Origin: Acidovorax sp. Leaf191
GTDB taxonomy: Bacteria > Pseudomonadota > Gammaproteobacteria > Burkholderiales > Burkholderiaceae_C
DNA: 64,000 bases
NCBI RefSeq assembly: GCF_001424425.1
Contig: NZ_LMPT01000019.1
Location: 1,135,206-1,199,205, forward strand
Direction: 5' to 3'
Shown here in pieces: positions 9,182-19,066 of this stretch (position 1 is its first letter; every line of letters begins with the position of its first letter). Made by a program: the position numbers and the translations under genes. Below the pieces are notes generated by a model that was given only the letters and a program-made list of their open reading frames with translations, searched no databases and was not told where the DNA came from.

Positions 9182-9852
9182 CGCAAGGCCTGTTCATCAG
9201 CTTCGAAGGCATCGATGGGGCGGGCAAGTCGTCGCACATCGAAGGCCTGGCCACGGCGTTTCGCGCACAGGGCCGCACGGTGACCGTGAGCCGCGAGCCC
9301 GGCGGCACGCCGCTGGCCGAGAAGCTGCGCGAAATGGTGCTGGCCGACCCCATGGACGCGCTCACCGAGTCGCTGCTGATCTTCGCGGCGCGCCGCGACC
9401 ACTTGCTCAACGTGATCGAACCTGCGCTCGCGCGGGGCGAGGTGGTGCTGTGCGACCGCTTCACCGACGCCACGTTTGCCTATCAGGGTGCAGGCCGCGG
9501 GTTCGACGTGGGCGTGCTATCGACTTTGGAGCGCCTGGCGCAGACGGGGCTTGCGCCAGACGCCGGTTTGATGCGTGAACCGGATCTGACGGTGTGGTTT
9601 GACCTGGCCCCTGAGGTGGCCGCGGAGCGCTTGACGGGTGCACGCGTGCCGGACCGCTTCGAGTCTCAGCCGGTCGAGTTCTTCCGCCGCGTATCACAGG
9701 GCTATGCCGACCGTGCAGCCGCGGCGCCGCAGCGCTTTGCCCGGCTGGATGCGGCGCAGGACCGCCACCGCGTGTGGCAGCAGCTCACCAGCGTCTTCGT
9801 GCGCAAGGGCTGGCTGGCGATCATGGTGGCGTCGCAAGGAGGCCCGCGATGA
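9178..9852 (+). CDS. tmk: Thymidylate kinase
   Basis: A 224-residue dTMP kinase, making dTDP for DNA synthesis. The P-loop GIDGAGKS, the SREPGGTPL substrate motif and the [16 protein letters not shown] motif are intact. It overlaps mltG by 4 bases at the start and holB by 4 bases at the end (ATGA in both cases), forming the usual mltG-tmk-holB operon. Confidence 0.96.
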   Translation: MTQGLFISFEGIDGAGKSSHIEGLATAFRAQGRTVTVSREPGGTPLAEKLREMVLADPMDALTESLLIFAARRDHLLNVIEPALARGEVVLCDRFTDATFAYQGAGRGFDVGVLSTLERLAQTGLAPDAGLMREPDLTVWFDLAPEVAAERLTGARVPDRFESQPVEFFRRVSQGYADRAAAAPQRFARLDAAQDRHRVWQQLTSVFVRKGWLAIMVASQGGPR

Positions 9853-10886
9853 GCAGCGACGCGCCATCCGCCGCGCTGGCCCCCTGGATCGCCGCCCAGC
9901 GCACCAGCCTGCTGGCGCAGCGCGGCCATGCCTGGCTGCTGCAGGGCCCGTCGGGCCTGGGGCAGTACGCGCTGGGCCTGGAGATGGTGCGCGCCTGGCT
10001 GTGCGACACGCCCGGCCCGAACGGCGCCTGTGGCCAGTGCAGCAGTTGCCACGCCATCGAGGTGCGCACCCATGCGGACCTGTGCGTGCTGATGCCCGAG
10101 GTGCAGATGATGGCGCTGGGCTGGCCGCTGTCCGAAAAGGCGCAGGCCGATATCGACGACAAGAAGCGCAAGCCCAGCCGCGAGATCCGCGTGGAGGCCA
10201 TGCGCGATGCGGTGGAGTTTTCGCAGCGCACCTCGGCCCGGGGCCGCGGCAAGGCCGTGCTGGTGTATCCGGCCGAGCAGATGAACCACATCACGGCCAA
10301 CGCGTTGCTCAAGACGCTGGAGGAGCCGCCGGGCGATGTGCGCTTCGTGCTGGCCAGCGAGGCCGCGCACCAGCTGCTGCCCACCATCCGCAGCCGCTGC
10401 CTGGGCCATGCGATGGCCTGGCCGGCCGAGGCCGAGATGCTGCAGTGGCTGCGCGGGCAGGGCGTGGCCGACGATGCGGCGAAGGCCTTCTTGCGTGCCG
10501 CAGGCGGCCGGCCCGACGATGCCTTGGCCTGGGCCCAGTCCGGCCGCAGCCCGCAGGCGTGGTCCGCGCTGCCCCAGGCCATGGCCAAGGGCGACGTCAC
10601 CGCGCTGGGCGACTGGGCGCCCGCCCAGGCCATCGATGCACTGCAAAAGCTCTGCCACGACCTGATGGCCGCAAGCGTGGGCGCCGCGCCACGCTACTTC
10701 GCTGCCGCCGACCTGCCCAAGGCGGTGCCGCCGCTGGGCGCGCTCACGCGCTGGTCGCGCGCGCTGGCCAAGGAGGCGCGCACCGCAGAGCATCCGTTCA
10801 ACGCAGGGCTCATGCTGGAGGCGCTTGTGGCGCAGGCGCGAAACACCCTACACTCCAGGCAACCAGCCCCAGGCACCCACCCATGA
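9849..10886 (+). CDS. holB: DNA polymerase III subunit delta-prime
   Basis: A 345-residue clamp-loader subunit that acts with DnaX and HolA to load the beta clamp. The zinc module CGQCSSC plus a nearby His is present. The P-loop reads GPSGLGQY, lacking the Lys needed to bind ATP; this is expected for delta-prime, which does not hydrolyse ATP. The sensor region ends with LKTLEEPP and IRSRC, typical for the family. Start at the ATG that overlaps the tmk stop; the stop overlaps the next ATG in the same way. Confidence 0.95.
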   Translation: MSSDAPSAALAPWIAAQRTSLLAQRGHAWLLQGPSGLGQYALGLEMVRAWLCDTPGPNGACGQCSSCHAIEVRTHADLCVLMPEVQMMALGWPLSEKAQADIDDKKRKPSREIRVEAMRDAVEFSQRTSARGRGKAVLVYPAEQMNHITANALLKTLEEPPGDVRFVLASEAAHQLLPTIRSRCLGHAMAWPAEAEMLQWLRGQGVADDAAKAFLRAAGGRPDDALAWAQSGRSPQAWSALPQAMAKGDVTALGDWAPAQAIDALQKLCHDLMAASVGAAPRYFAAADLPKAVPPLGALTRWSRALAKEARTAEHPFNAGLMLEALVAQARNTLHSRQPAPGTHP

Positions 10887-11242
10887 GCAGTCCTTCCACC
10901 GCACCCCGCCCCAGCGTCATGCAGCTGGCCATCAAGGAAAAGGCGGCCTTGTATGCGGCCTACATTCCCTTTTTTGCCGAAGGGGGCATATTTGTCCCCA
11001 CCCAGCGCGACTACAAGCTGGGCGATGATGTCTATGTGCTGCTGACCCTGCCGGACGATACGCAGCGCTACCCCGTGGCAGGCCGCGTGGCCTGGGTGAC
11101 GCCGGCCCGCGCGGCGGGCAACCGCACGCAGGGCGTGGGCATCCAGTTCCCCAAGGACGAGAAGTCGCGCCAGCTCAAGGTCAAGATCGAAGAGCTTCTG
11201 GGCACGGCCCTGGGCTCCGACCGTCCGACCCAGACCATCTGA
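10883..11242 (+). CDS. PilZ-domain protein (type IV pilus assembly type)
   Basis: A 119-residue single PilZ domain protein of the kind encoded beside holB in many proteobacteria and needed for type IV pilus function. The segment FIPFFAEGG-like (AYIPFFAEGGIFVPT) and the final region KSRQLKVKIEELLG are characteristic. The canonical RxxxR c-di-GMP motif is not visible at the N-terminus, as in PilZ proteins that do not bind c-di-GMP. It overlaps holB by 4 bases and is followed by a strong terminator. Confidence 0.9.
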   Translation: MSSPSTAPRPSVMQLAIKEKAALYAAYIPFFAEGGIFVPTQRDYKLGDDVYVLLTLPDDTQRYPVAGRVAWVTPARAAGNRTQGVGIQFPKDEKSRQLKVKIEELLGTALGSDRPTQTI

Positions 11243-11260
11243 CACGGCCTGCGTGCCCGG

Positions 11261-11294
11261 TGCCGACCCGCGCAGGCGTGTCGGCATTTTTATT
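11261..11294 (+). terminator. Rho-independent terminator after the mltG-tmk-holB-PilZ operon
   Basis: The arms TGCCGAC (11261-11267) and GTCGGCA (11280-11286) pair perfectly and are followed by TTTTTATT. It closes the operon 18 bp after the PilZ stop. Confidence 0.85.
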
Positions 11295-11395
11295 GGGGGC
11301 AGAACTTACGCGCGCCAGGGTGGTCGCACTAGCTTCGCTGCCCGGCAACTCACCGGTCCGCCCCGTTTGTTACCGCTTCGTTTTCCTGATACCGC

Positions 11396-12202
11396 ATGTA
11401 CACCGACTCGCACTGCCATCTCAACTTTCCGGAACTGCTGAGCCAGTTGCCCGCCATCCGCCAAGCCATGGCCCAGGCGCAGGTGGACCGGGCCCTGTGC
11501 ATCTGCACCACGCTGGAGGAGTTCGAGGGCGTCCACGCTCTGGCCACGGCCCACGACAACTTCTGGAGCACGGTGGGCGTGCACCCCGACAACGAGGGTG
11601 TGCAGGAGCCCACCGTGCAGGACCTGCTGACCCGCGCCGCGCTGCCCCGGGTGGTGGCGATCGGCGAGACCGGGCTTGACTACTACGGCATGGAAGACCG
11701 CAAGGGCGGCCGCAGCATTGCCGACCTGGAGTGGCAGCGCGACCGTTTTCGCAACCACATCCGCGCAGCGCGCACCTGCGCCAAGCCGCTGGTGATCCAC
11801 ACCCGCAGCGCATCGGACGACACGCTGGCCATCCTGCGGGAGGAGGGCGAGGACGGCGCCGGGAACATCGCCGGGGGCGTGTTCCACTGCTTCACCGAAT
11901 CCATGCAGGTGGCCCGCGCCGCGCTGGACCTGGGCTACTACCTGTCGTTTTCGGGCATCGTCACCTTCAAGACCGCGCAGGAGCTGCGCGACGTGGTGGC
12001 CTACGTGCCGCTGGACCGCACATTGATCGAGACCGACAGCCCCTACCTGGCGCCCGTGCCCTACCGCGGCAAGACCAACAGCCCGGCCTATGTGCCGTAC
12101 GTGGCCCAGCAGGTGGCCCAGACCAAGGGCATCGCGGTGGAAGAGGTGGCCGAGGCCACCAGCCGCAATTTCGAAACCTTGTTCAAGGGGGTCACCGCAT
12201 GA
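11396..12202 (+). CDS. TatD family metal-dependent hydrolase (YcfH-like)
   Basis: A 268-residue TIM-barrel metal-dependent DNase/deoxyribonuclease-like hydrolase. Metal ligands are visible in [34 protein letters not shown] and the final [10 protein letters not shown]. Length is normal. It begins about 100 bp after the terminator and so has its own promoter. The stop overlaps the start of the ankyrin gene (ATGA). Confidence 0.93.
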   Translation: MYTDSHCHLNFPELLSQLPAIRQAMAQAQVDRALCICTTLEEFEGVHALATAHDNFWSTVGVHPDNEGVQEPTVQDLLTRAALPRVVAIGETGLDYYGMEDRKGGRSIADLEWQRDRFRNHIRAARTCAKPLVIHTRSASDDTLAILREEGEDGAGNIAGGVFHCFTESMQVARAALDLGYYLSFSGIVTFKTAQELRDVVAYVPLDRTLIETDSPYLAPVPYRGKTNSPAYVPYVAQQVAQTKGIAVEEVAEATSRNFETLFKGVTA

Positions 12203-12966
12203 CGAACGTGCACGCAGACGGGGCATCGCCCGCCATCGACACCACCATCATCACCAACGCCACGGCGACCGCGGCGGCTGGCGCAAACCCTGCGCGCACG
12301 CCCCGCCGCAAGGTGCTGGCGGGCCTGGCCGCGGCCCTGGTCGCGCCCTGGGCGTGGGCCGGAGCGTACGAAGATTTTTTCTCGGCCATCCAGCGGGACG
12401 ACGGCAACGCCATCACGGCGCTGCTGCGCCGCGGCTTCGATCCGAACACGCGCGACGCCAAAGGGCAGGCGGGCCTGCTGATCGCGCTGCAGAATGACTC
12501 GCTCAAGGCTTTCACGGCGCTGCTGGCGGCACGCAACATCAAGGTCGAGGTGCGCAACGCCCAGGATGAAAGCCCGCTGATGCTGGCGGCCATCAAAGGC
12601 CATATCGACATCGTGCGGGCCCTCATGGCGCGCGATGCCGACGTGAACAAGACCGGCTGGGCGCCCTTGCACTATGCGGCGTCTGCCGGGTCTGCGCAGC
12701 ACACGCAGATCATCGCGCTGCTGATCGAGAACCATGCTTACATCGACGCCACGTCGCCCAACGGCACCACGCCGCTGATGATGGCCGCGCAGTACGGATC
12801 GCTGGCATCGGTGCAGCTGCTGCTGGACGAAGGCGCTGACCCTACGCTCAAGAACCAGCTGGGCCTGACCGCGGCCGACTTCGCGATGCGCGTGAACCGC
12901 ACGGACTCGGCCGCGAAGATTGCGGAGGCGCTGCGGCGCCGGCAGCCCAATCGCGGCCAGTGGTAG
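12199..12966 (+). CDS. Exported ankyrin-repeat protein
   Basis: A 255-residue protein with about five ankyrin repeats (for example [51 protein letters not shown]). An internal hydrophobic segment after [10 protein letters not shown] with WAWAGA looks like a twin-arginine or Sec signal following a 35-residue leader. If real, the repeats act in the periplasm. The function is unknown; ankyrin proteins bind partner proteins. The gene overlaps tatD by 4 bases. Confidence 0.85.
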   Translation: MTNVHADGASPAIDTTIITNATATAAAGANPARTPRRKVLAGLAAALVAPWAWAGAYEDFFSAIQRDDGNAITALLRRGFDPNTRDAKGQAGLLIALQNDSLKAFTALLAARNIKVEVRNAQDESPLMLAAIKGHIDIVRALMARDADVNKTGWAPLHYAASAGSAQHTQIIALLIENHAYIDATSPNGTTPLMMAAQYGSLASVQLLLDEGADPTLKNQLGLTAADFAMRVNRTDSAAKIAEALRRRQPNRGQW

Positions 12967-13143
12967 GGTGGGTCGGTGAGGGCAGGGAGCAAGGGGGGCA
13001 ATAGGGCCGCATTGAGCGGCGCCTCCTGACGGAGGTCCCTGGCTGCCGGACCCTTCATGCCCTGGAGCGTTGCCTGGGCCGTTGTGCGGTGCTACTCCAC
13101 ATGCTGCCGCCTCTGACGCGTGCGCGTTCTCTGCGCAGCTGTC

Positions 13144-14949
13144 TCAGCCCAGCGGAGCGGCTTCACCCGATGCCGGGCGTGACTGCAGGCGCGCGTAGAG
13201 CCCGCCCTGCGCCATCAGTTCGGCATGCGTTCCCTGCTCGGCAATGCGGCCGCGCTCCATCACCACCACGCGGTCGGCATGTTCGATGGTGGACAGGCGG
13301 TGCGCAATCACCAGCGTGGTCCGGCCCTGCATCAGGCGTTGCAGCGCGTCCTGCACCAGACGCTCCGACTCGGTGTCCAGCGCCGATGTGGCTTCGTCCA
13401 GGATGAGGATCGGCGCGTCCTTGTACAGCGCCCGTGCAATGGCCAGCCGCTGGCGCTGCCCGCCCGACAGCTGCGTGGCGTTGTGGCCCACCACCGTGTG
13501 GATGCCCTGGGGCAGGGCGGCCACGTGGGCGGCCAGGTTGGCGGCGTCCAGGCAGTCGAGCACGCGCTGCTCGTCCACGGCGTGGCCCAGCGCCACGTTC
13601 GCGGCAATGGTGTCGTTGAACATGACCACGTCCTGGCTCACCATCGCAAACTGCGAGCGCAGCGAGCCCAGGTCCCAGTCGGGCAGCGGCTGCCCGTCCA
13701 CCAGAATCTCGCCGGCCGACGGCATCACGAACCGCGGCAGCAGGTTGACCAGCGTGGTCTTGCCCGCGCCCGACGGCCCCACCAGCGCCACGATTTCACC
13801 GGGAGCCACCCGCAGGCTGACCTGGTCCAGGGCCGGCGCGTGGTCTGGCCCGAAAGACACCGTCACGCGGTTCAGTGCCAGCTCACCCTTCACGCGGTCG
13901 GTGCGGTACTGGCCGCCACTCTCGGCACCCGTATCGCCCAGGAGTGCCAACCCCCTCTCCAGCGCGGCGACGCCGCGCGTGACGGGGCTGGCGACATCGG
14001 CCAGGCGCCGGATGGGCGCGATGAGCATCAGCATGGCCGTGATGAACGACACGAATCCGCCCACCGTGACGTCCTTGGTGTCCACCGCGCCACGGCTTTG
14101 CCACAGCGCGATGCAGATCACCACCGACAGTGCGGCGGCCGCCAGCAACTGCGTGAGGGGCGTCATCGCGGCGGACGCAATCGTGGACTTGATGGCCAGG
14201 CGCCGCAGGCTGCCGCTCAGCCCCGCAAAGCGCTCCGCCTGGCCCTCCTGGGCACCATGCAGCCGCACCATGCGGTGGGCCAGCACGTTTTCTTCCACCA
14301 CATAGGCCAGTTCGTCCGTGGCCTGCTGGCTGCTCTTGGTCAGGTGGTACAGCCGTTTTGACAGGGTCTTCATGATCCAGGCCACGCCGGGCACCACCAC
14401 CGCCACGATCAGCGTGAGCTGCCAGTTGAGGTACAGCAGGTAAAACAGCAAGGCCAGCAGCGTGAAGCCGTCGCGCGACAGCCCCATCAGCGCCTGCACC
14501 AGCAGCGTGGCGCCGGTCTGCACCTCGTACACCACGGTGTTGGACAGCGCGCTGGCCGACTGGCGCGTGAACAGGCCCATCTCGGCCGCAAGCACGCGGT
14601 CGAACAAGGACTGGCGCAGTATCAGCATGCCTTCGTTGGCGATGCGCGCCAGGGCGTACTGCCCGACGAACTGGGCCAGGCCCCGCACGAAGAAGATCCC
14701 CAGAATGGCCAGCGGCACCATCCACAGCTGCAGGGTGCCCTGGGTGAAGCCCCGGTCCAGCAGCGGCTGCAGCAAGGCGGGTATGAGCGGTTCGGTGATG
14801 GCCCCGATGAGCGTCGCCGCAATCGCCAGGCTCCAGGCCAGCCGCTGGTTGCCAAAGTAAACGGATAACCGTTTAAGGCGTGTGGTCAGGCTGGCAGGGG
14901 GGGCGACGGGGGCTGGGGCAGGCGCGGCGCCTGGGTTGGTGGCTTGCAT
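13144..14949 (-). CDS. msbA: Lipid A export ABC transporter MsbA
   Basis: A 601-residue fused permease-ATPase that flips lipid A-core across the inner membrane. Six TM helices lie in residues about 35-330. The ATPase has Walker A GPSGAGKTT, signature LSGGQRQRLAIARAL, Walker B ILILDEATS and the switch His in VIAHRLST. A Pro/Ala-rich leader of about 25 residues precedes the first helix. It is monocistronic here and divergent from tolB. Confidence 0.9.
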   Translation of the reverse strand: MQATNPGAAPAPAPVAPPASLTTRLKRLSVYFGNQRLAWSLAIAATLIGAITEPLIPALLQPLLDRGFTQGTLQLWMVPLAILGIFFVRGLAQFVGQYALARIANEGMLILRQSLFDRVLAAEMGLFTRQSASALSNTVVYEVQTGATLLVQALMGLSRDGFTLLALLFYLLYLNWQLTLIVAVVVPGVAWIMKTLSKRLYHLTKSSQQATDELAYVVEENVLAHRMVRLHGAQEGQAERFAGLSGSLRRLAIKSTIASAAMTPLTQLLAAAALSVVICIALWQSRGAVDTKDVTVGGFVSFITAMLMLIAPIRRLADVASPVTRGVAALERGLALLGDTGAESGGQYRTDRVKGELALNRVTVSFGPDHAPALDQVSLRVAPGEIVALVGPSGAGKTTLVNLLPRFVMPSAGEILVDGQPLPDWDLGSLRSQFAMVSQDVVMFNDTIAANVALGHAVDEQRVLDCLDAANLAAHVAALPQGIHTVVGHNATQLSGGQRQRLAIARALYKDAPILILDEATSALDTESERLVQDALQRLMQGRTTLVIAHRLSTIEHADRVVVMERGRIAEQGTHAELMAQGGLYARLQSRPASGEAAPLG

Positions 14950-15133
14950 GTGCGGCCGATTCTACGTTTGTGCCTGCAGCCGGCCGCAGTGTGCCGCCGC
15001 GCCGCATCTCAAAAAAATGAGCACCCTTTGCAGGACTGGCGCACAGTTTGTCACAGGGGTTTTCCCGCTGTGTGTAACATTCGGGGTTGCTCAGAGCCTG
15101 TTCAATGTCCTGTTCGGCCAATGCTGGATGCCA

Positions 15134-16453
15134 ATGACCACAGATCGAATCCCATCTCAAAAACCTTCCGCGGCCCTGCCGCACCCCCTGCGCCGCCACG
15201 TGCTGGCCGCGCTGATCGCCACACCCGCCGTTCCGGCCCTTGCGCAGTTTCGCGTCGAGGTCACGGGTGTGGGTCTCACCCAGTTGCCCATCGCCATAGC
15301 GCCCTTCCGGGGCGAAGCGCAGGCACCCCAGAAGATCGCTGCCATCGTGCAGGCCGACCTGGAGCGCAGCGGCCAGTTCCGCGCTGTCGACGCCACGGGT
15401 GCCGCGCTGGATGAAACGGCCCGCCCGGACGTCGCCCTGTGGCGCCAGAAAAGCGCCGATTCGCTGGCCACCGGCAGCATCACGCGGCTGTCCGATGGCC
15501 GTTTCGACATCCGCTTTCGGCTGTGGGACGTCGTCAAGGGCCAGGACCTGGGTGGCCAGAGCTTCGTCGTCACGCAGGGAGACCTGCGCCTGGTGGCCCA
15601 TCGCATCGCAGACTTCATCTACGAAAAGCTCACCGGTGAGCGCGGCATCTTCTCCACGCGCATCGCCTACGTCACCAAGACAGGCCCGCGCTACAGCCTG
15701 TGGGTGGCCGATGCCGATGGCGAAAACTCGCAATCGGCCCTGTCCAGCCCCGAGCCCATCATCTCGCCTGCCTGGTCCCCCAATGGCGGCCAGCTGGCGT
15801 ACGTGTCGTTCGAGTCGCGCAAGCCGGTGGTGTACGTGCACGACGTCGCATCGGGCCGCCGCCGCCTGATCGCCAACTTCCGCGGCTCCAACAGTGCGCC
15901 CGCCTGGGCGCCGGACGGCCGCTCGCTGGCGGTCACGTTGAGCCGCGATGGCGGCTCCCAGCTGTACACCATCGACGCCAACGGCGGTGAGCCACGCCGT
16001 CTGATGCAAAGCGCGGGCATCGACACCGAGCCCGTGTACTCGGGCGACGGCCGCAGCATCTATTTCGTGAGCGACCGCGGCGGTGCGCCGCAGATCTACA
16101 AGGTGACCGCATCCGGCGGCAACGCCGAGCGCGTGACCTTCACCGGGTCCTACAACATCTCGCCGAGCGTGAGCCCTGACGGTAAGTGGTTGGCCTACAT
16201 CTCCCGTGTGGGCGGCGCCTTCAAGCTCCACGTCATGGATTTGTCCAGCGGTACGGTGAATGCCGTGACCGACTCGACGGCCGACGAAAACCCCAGTTTT
16301 GCGCCCAACAGCCGCCTGATCGTGTACGCGACCCAGCAGCAGGGCCGCGAAGCGCTCATGACCACCACGCTCGACGGCAAGATCAAGGCGCGTCTGGCGG
16401 GGCAGGCTGGCGATATCCGCGAACCGGACTGGGGTCCGTTTCAAAAGCAGTGA
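15134..16453 (+). CDS. tolB: Tol-Pal system protein TolB
   Basis: A 439-residue periplasmic beta-propeller that links TolA and Pal in outer-membrane constriction. A signal peptide ending near AVPALA is followed by an N-terminal alpha/beta domain and five propeller blades marked by SPAWSPNGGQLAYVS, APAWAPDGRSLAV, EPVYSGDGRSIYFVSD, SPSVSPDGKWLAYIS and NPSFAPNSRLIVY. ATG 15128 or 15134 can be the start. It is followed by pal and cpoB; the upstream tolQRA genes are not in the window. Confidence 0.94.
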   Translation: MTTDRIPSQKPSAALPHPLRRHVLAALIATPAVPALAQFRVEVTGVGLTQLPIAIAPFRGEAQAPQKIAAIVQADLERSGQFRAVDATGAALDETARPDVALWRQKSADSLATGSITRLSDGRFDIRFRLWDVVKGQDLGGQSFVVTQGDLRLVAHRIADFIYEKLTGERGIFSTRIAYVTKTGPRYSLWVADADGENSQSALSSPEPIISPAWSPNGGQLAYVSFESRKPVVYVHDVASGRRRLIANFRGSNSAPAWAPDGRSLAVTLSRDGGSQLYTIDANGGEPRRLMQSAGIDTEPVYSGDGRSIYFVSDRGGAPQIYKVTASGGNAERVTFTGSYNISPSVSPDGKWLAYISRVGGAFKLHVMDLSSGTVNAVTDSTADENPSFAPNSRLIVYATQQQGREALMTTTLDGKIKARLAGQAGDIREPDWGPFQKQ

Positions 16454-16497
16454 ACTAATTTTCAGTTTCAGTTATCAAGTTTTCAGGAGAATTTTGG

Positions 16498-17040
16498 ATG
16501 ATCAAACGCTTTACCCTCGCCCTTTCCATCGTCGCGCTCATGGCTGGTTGCAGCTCCGGTGTGAAGCTGGACGACGTGCCTGTCGAAGACAAGAACGCTA
16601 CCTCGACCACAGGCGCGAACAACAGTGGCGCCAATTCCGGCAACACGGCGCAAAGCGGTGTGGCAGGTGTGGACCTGGGCCAATCGGCGCGTGACGCGGC
16701 AGGCCCCCAGGGCGTGGCCCGCATCGTGTATTTCGACTACGACAGCTACGTGATCAAGCCTGAATTCCAGTCGCTGATCGAAGCGCACTCCCGCTTCATC
16801 AAGTCCGGCGGCAACCGCAAGGTCATGATCGAAGGCCACACCGACGACCGCGGCGGCCGTGAGTACAACCTGGCACTGGGCCAAAAGCGTGCAGAAGCCG
16901 TGCGCCGTTCGCTGGGCCTGCTGGGCGTGCCGGACAACCAGATCGAAGCGGTGAGCTTCGGCAAGGAAAAGCCCGCAGCGGCGGGCAACTCGGAAGACGC
17001 TCACGCGCAAAACCGCCGCGCTGAACTGTCTTATCGTTGA
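16498..17040 (+). CDS. pal: Peptidoglycan-associated lipoprotein Pal
   Basis: A 180-residue outer-membrane lipoprotein. The lipobox is in VALMAGCSS. A low-complexity Asn/Ser/Gly linker is followed by an OmpA-like peptidoglycan-binding domain (YFDYDSYVIKPEF, EGHTDDRGGREYNLALGQKRAEAV). A strong ribosome site (CAGGAGA) precedes the ATG. Its stop shares a base with the cpoB start. Confidence 0.96.
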   Translation: MIKRFTLALSIVALMAGCSSGVKLDDVPVEDKNATSTTGANNSGANSGNTAQSGVAGVDLGQSARDAAGPQGVARIVYFDYDSYVIKPEFQSLIEAHSRFIKSGGNRKVMIEGHTDDRGGREYNLALGQKRAEAVRRSLGLLGVPDNQIEAVSFGKEKPAAAGNSEDAHAQNRRAELSYR

Positions 17041-17831
17041 TGCGCGCGTTGTCTTTTTCCTTCCCCCGCAAGGCGCTGGCAGCGGCGACGCTGCTGGCAG
17101 TGTTGGTGCCGGCAAGCCACGCAGCGCTGTTTGAGGACGATGAAGCACGCCGCGCCATCCTGGAGATGCGCCAACGGGTCGACGGCCTGCAGGCCGCCCA
17201 GCAGCGCTCTTCGGACGAGGTGCGCAGGCTGGGCGAAGACAACAGCCAGCTGCGCCGCAGTTTGCTTGACCTGCAGACGCAGATCGAGACCCTGCGCGTG
17301 GAGCAGTCCAAGCTGCGCGGCCAGAACGAGCAATTGCTGCGTGATGCGGCGGACCTGCAAAAGCGGCAAAAGGACATCGCCCAGGGCGTGGACGAGCGCC
17401 TGCGGCAGTTCGAGCCCGTGAAGGTGACGCAGGACGGCCAGGAATTCCAGGCCGACCCGGCTGAAAAACGAGACTTCGACGCCGCACTGGCCGTGTTCCG
17501 TTCGGGCAAGTTTCCGGACGCCAGTGCCGCCTTTGCCGCGTTCGTGCGGCAATACCCTCGCAGCGGCTTTGTGCCGTCGGCCCGCTTCTGGCTGGGCAAT
17601 GCCCAGTACGCGACGCGCGACTACAAGGAATCCATCAACAACTTCAAGTTGATGCTGGCAGACGCGCCGACCCACGCGCGCGCGCCGGAAGCCGCCTTGT
17701 CGATCGCCAACTGCCAGATCGAGCTCAAGGACACCCGTGCAGCCCGCAAGACGCTGGAAGATCTGGTGAAGGCCTATCCCCAGTCTGAAGCCGCCATGGC
17801 GGCCAAAGAGCGTCTCTCGCGCCTGAAGTAG
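17040..17831 (+). CDS. cpoB: Cell division coordinator CpoB (YbgF)
   Basis: A 263-residue periplasmic protein. A signal peptide ending ASHAA is followed by a coiled coil (about residues 25-125) that trimerises, then TPR repeats (FRSGKFPDASAAFAAFVRQYP, then SARFWLGNAQYATRDYKESI). It coordinates peptidoglycan synthesis with outer-membrane constriction through Tol-Pal. The ATG overlaps the pal stop by one base (TGATG). Confidence 0.93.
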   Translation: MRALSFSFPRKALAAATLLAVLVPASHAALFEDDEARRAILEMRQRVDGLQAAQQRSSDEVRRLGEDNSQLRRSLLDLQTQIETLRVEQSKLRGQNEQLLRDAADLQKRQKDIAQGVDERLRQFEPVKVTQDGQEFQADPAEKRDFDAALAVFRSGKFPDASAAFAAFVRQYPRSGFVPSARFWLGNAQYATRDYKESINNFKLMLADAPTHARAPEAALSIANCQIELKDTRAARKTLEDLVKAYPQSEAAMAAKERLSRLK

Positions 17832-17833
17832 CA

Positions 17834-18649
17834 ATGACCGTCGAGGTCTCTTTGCCGGACGCCGCGCCTGCCGCAGAGCTGGCGCGGCGCTTCGGCGGGC
17901 TCGAGCGGCTGTACGGGGTTGCGGGTGCCGCCCGCATCCGCCACGCCCACGTGGCCGTCATCGGCGTCGGCGGTGTGGGGTCGTGGACCGCCGAGGCCCT
18001 GGCGCGCAGCGGGGTGGGGCACATCACCCTGGTGGACATGGACCATGTCGCCGAATCCAACATCAACCGCCAGATCCACGCGCTGACCGACACCGTCGGC
18101 CAGGCCAAGGTCGTGGCGATGCAGCAGCGCATCGCGCAGATCAACCCTGCCTGCACCGTCCATTGTGTGGACGACTTCGCCACCCCGGAGAATTGGCCCG
18201 GCCTGCTGCCGCATCCGGTCGATGCCGTGGTCGATGCCTGCGACCAGGTCAAGGCCAAGACCGCCATGGCCGCCTGGGCGCGCCATGTGGGAGTGCTGCA
18301 CATCGTGGTCGGTGCCGCTGGCGGCAAGCGCCATGCGCACAAGGTCGACGTCGATGACCTGTCGCTCACCACGCACGACCCGCTGCTGGCCCAGGTGCGC
18401 TACCGGCTGCGCAAGGAGCACCGCGCTCCGCGGGACGGCAAGAAGATCGGAGTCGCCTGCGTCTTCAGCCGCGAGGCGGTCGCCGCGCCCGATGCGTCGT
18501 GCAACATCGACGGCGACGGCTCCCTGAATTGCCACGGCTACGGCTCTGTCGTGGCCGTGACCGCCACCTTCGGCCAATGCGCCGCCGGCTGGGTGCTCGA
18601 TCAGCTCGCTGCTGGCATTCAGAAAAAACCACTCAAAAAGACGCTATAA
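17834..18649 (+). CDS. tcdA: tRNA threonylcarbamoyladenosine dehydratase
   Basis: A 271-residue E1-like ATP-dependent dehydratase that converts t6A to its cyclic form at position 37 of ANN-decoding tRNAs. The nucleotide-binding GVGGVGSWTAEALARSG, NINRQIHA and DACDQVKAK motifs are conserved. It starts 2 bp after cpoB. Its stop codon overlaps a TATAAT sequence that is positioned as the -10 of the tRNA-Lys promoter; the substrate class of this enzyme includes tRNA-Lys. Confidence 0.92.
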   Translation: MTVEVSLPDAAPAAELARRFGGLERLYGVAGAARIRHAHVAVIGVGGVGSWTAEALARSGVGHITLVDMDHVAESNINRQIHALTDTVGQAKVVAMQQRIAQINPACTVHCVDDFATPENWPGLLPHPVDAVVDACDQVKAKTAMAAWARHVGVLHIVVGAAGGKRHAHKVDVDDLSLTTHDPLLAQVRYRLRKEHRAPRDGKKIGVACVFSREAVAAPDASCNIDGDGSLNCHGYGSVVAVTATFGQCAAGWVLDQLAAGIQKKPLKKTL

Positions 18650-18650
18650 T
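18645..18650 (+). promoter_or_regulatory. Consensus -10 (TATAAT) of the tRNA-Lys promoter
   Basis: A perfect TATAAT overlaps the tcdA stop codon, about 45 bp before the mature tRNA. No good -35 is visible at 17 bp, so this is a moderate call. Confidence 0.5.
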
Positions 18651-18695
18651 CCAAGGCTTTGCAGCAGTTGATCAATCGGCTGCCTGCAACAGGTC

Positions 18696-18771
18696 GGGAC
18701 GTTAGCTCAGTTGGTAGAGCAGCGGACTTTTAATCCGTTGGTCACAAGTTCGAATCTTGTACGTCCTACCA
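18696..18771 (+). tRNA. tRNA-Lys (anticodon TTT)
   Basis: A 76-nt tRNA. The acceptor arms GGGACGT and ACGTCCT pair with one G-U, the D arm contains GCTCAGTTGGTAGAGC, the anticodon loop is CTTTTAA (anticodon TTT), the T arm is ACAAG-TTCGAAT-CTTGT, and CCA is encoded. It separates core genes on the left from accessory genes on the right, and its 3' end is a typical integration target. Confidence 0.97.
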
Positions 18772-18793
18772 CCAACACATTGTAGATATTAGA

Positions 18794-18826
18794 AAGCCTG
18801 CTATTTAAAACATAGCGGGCTTTTTT
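18794..18826 (+). terminator. Rho-independent terminator after tRNA-Lys
   Basis: The 11-bp arms AAGCCTGCTAT (18794-18804) and ATAGCGGGCTT (18812-18822) pair with one G-T and run into six Ts. Confidence 0.88.
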
Positions 18827-18837
18827 CCATTTTGGGG

Positions 18838-18859
18838 CTGGTGACAGTCTGGTGACAGT
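18838..18859 (+). repeat. Tandem 11-bp repeat beside tRNA-Lys
   Basis: CTGGTGACAGT occurs twice in perfect tandem just after the tRNA-Lys terminator. Short direct repeats next to a tRNA end can be integrase arm sites, but no integrase is in the window, so the role is open. Confidence 0.6.
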
Positions 18860-19066
18860 TTCAAAGTTGATGAGCGGAAGTTGCAACCAACGCACCCGGA
18901 GCCTGAAGTGGTGTTCAAGTGGCTTATCAGGGGCCCTTTGATACTTGGGCACTGACTGTGCAATCGGTCTGGTGCGAGAACACCGTAACTCAGCCCCAGA
19001 CGCGTCTAACGGACAGTTTTTGGTCAACTCTGCACCGACTTTGCGGAGCCTGCTCTGGTCAGAGTG

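Noticed and set aside
14882-15133. N-terminal extension of tolB
   Set aside because: The open frame begins far upstream, antisense to msbA, but the signal peptide begins right after 15134.
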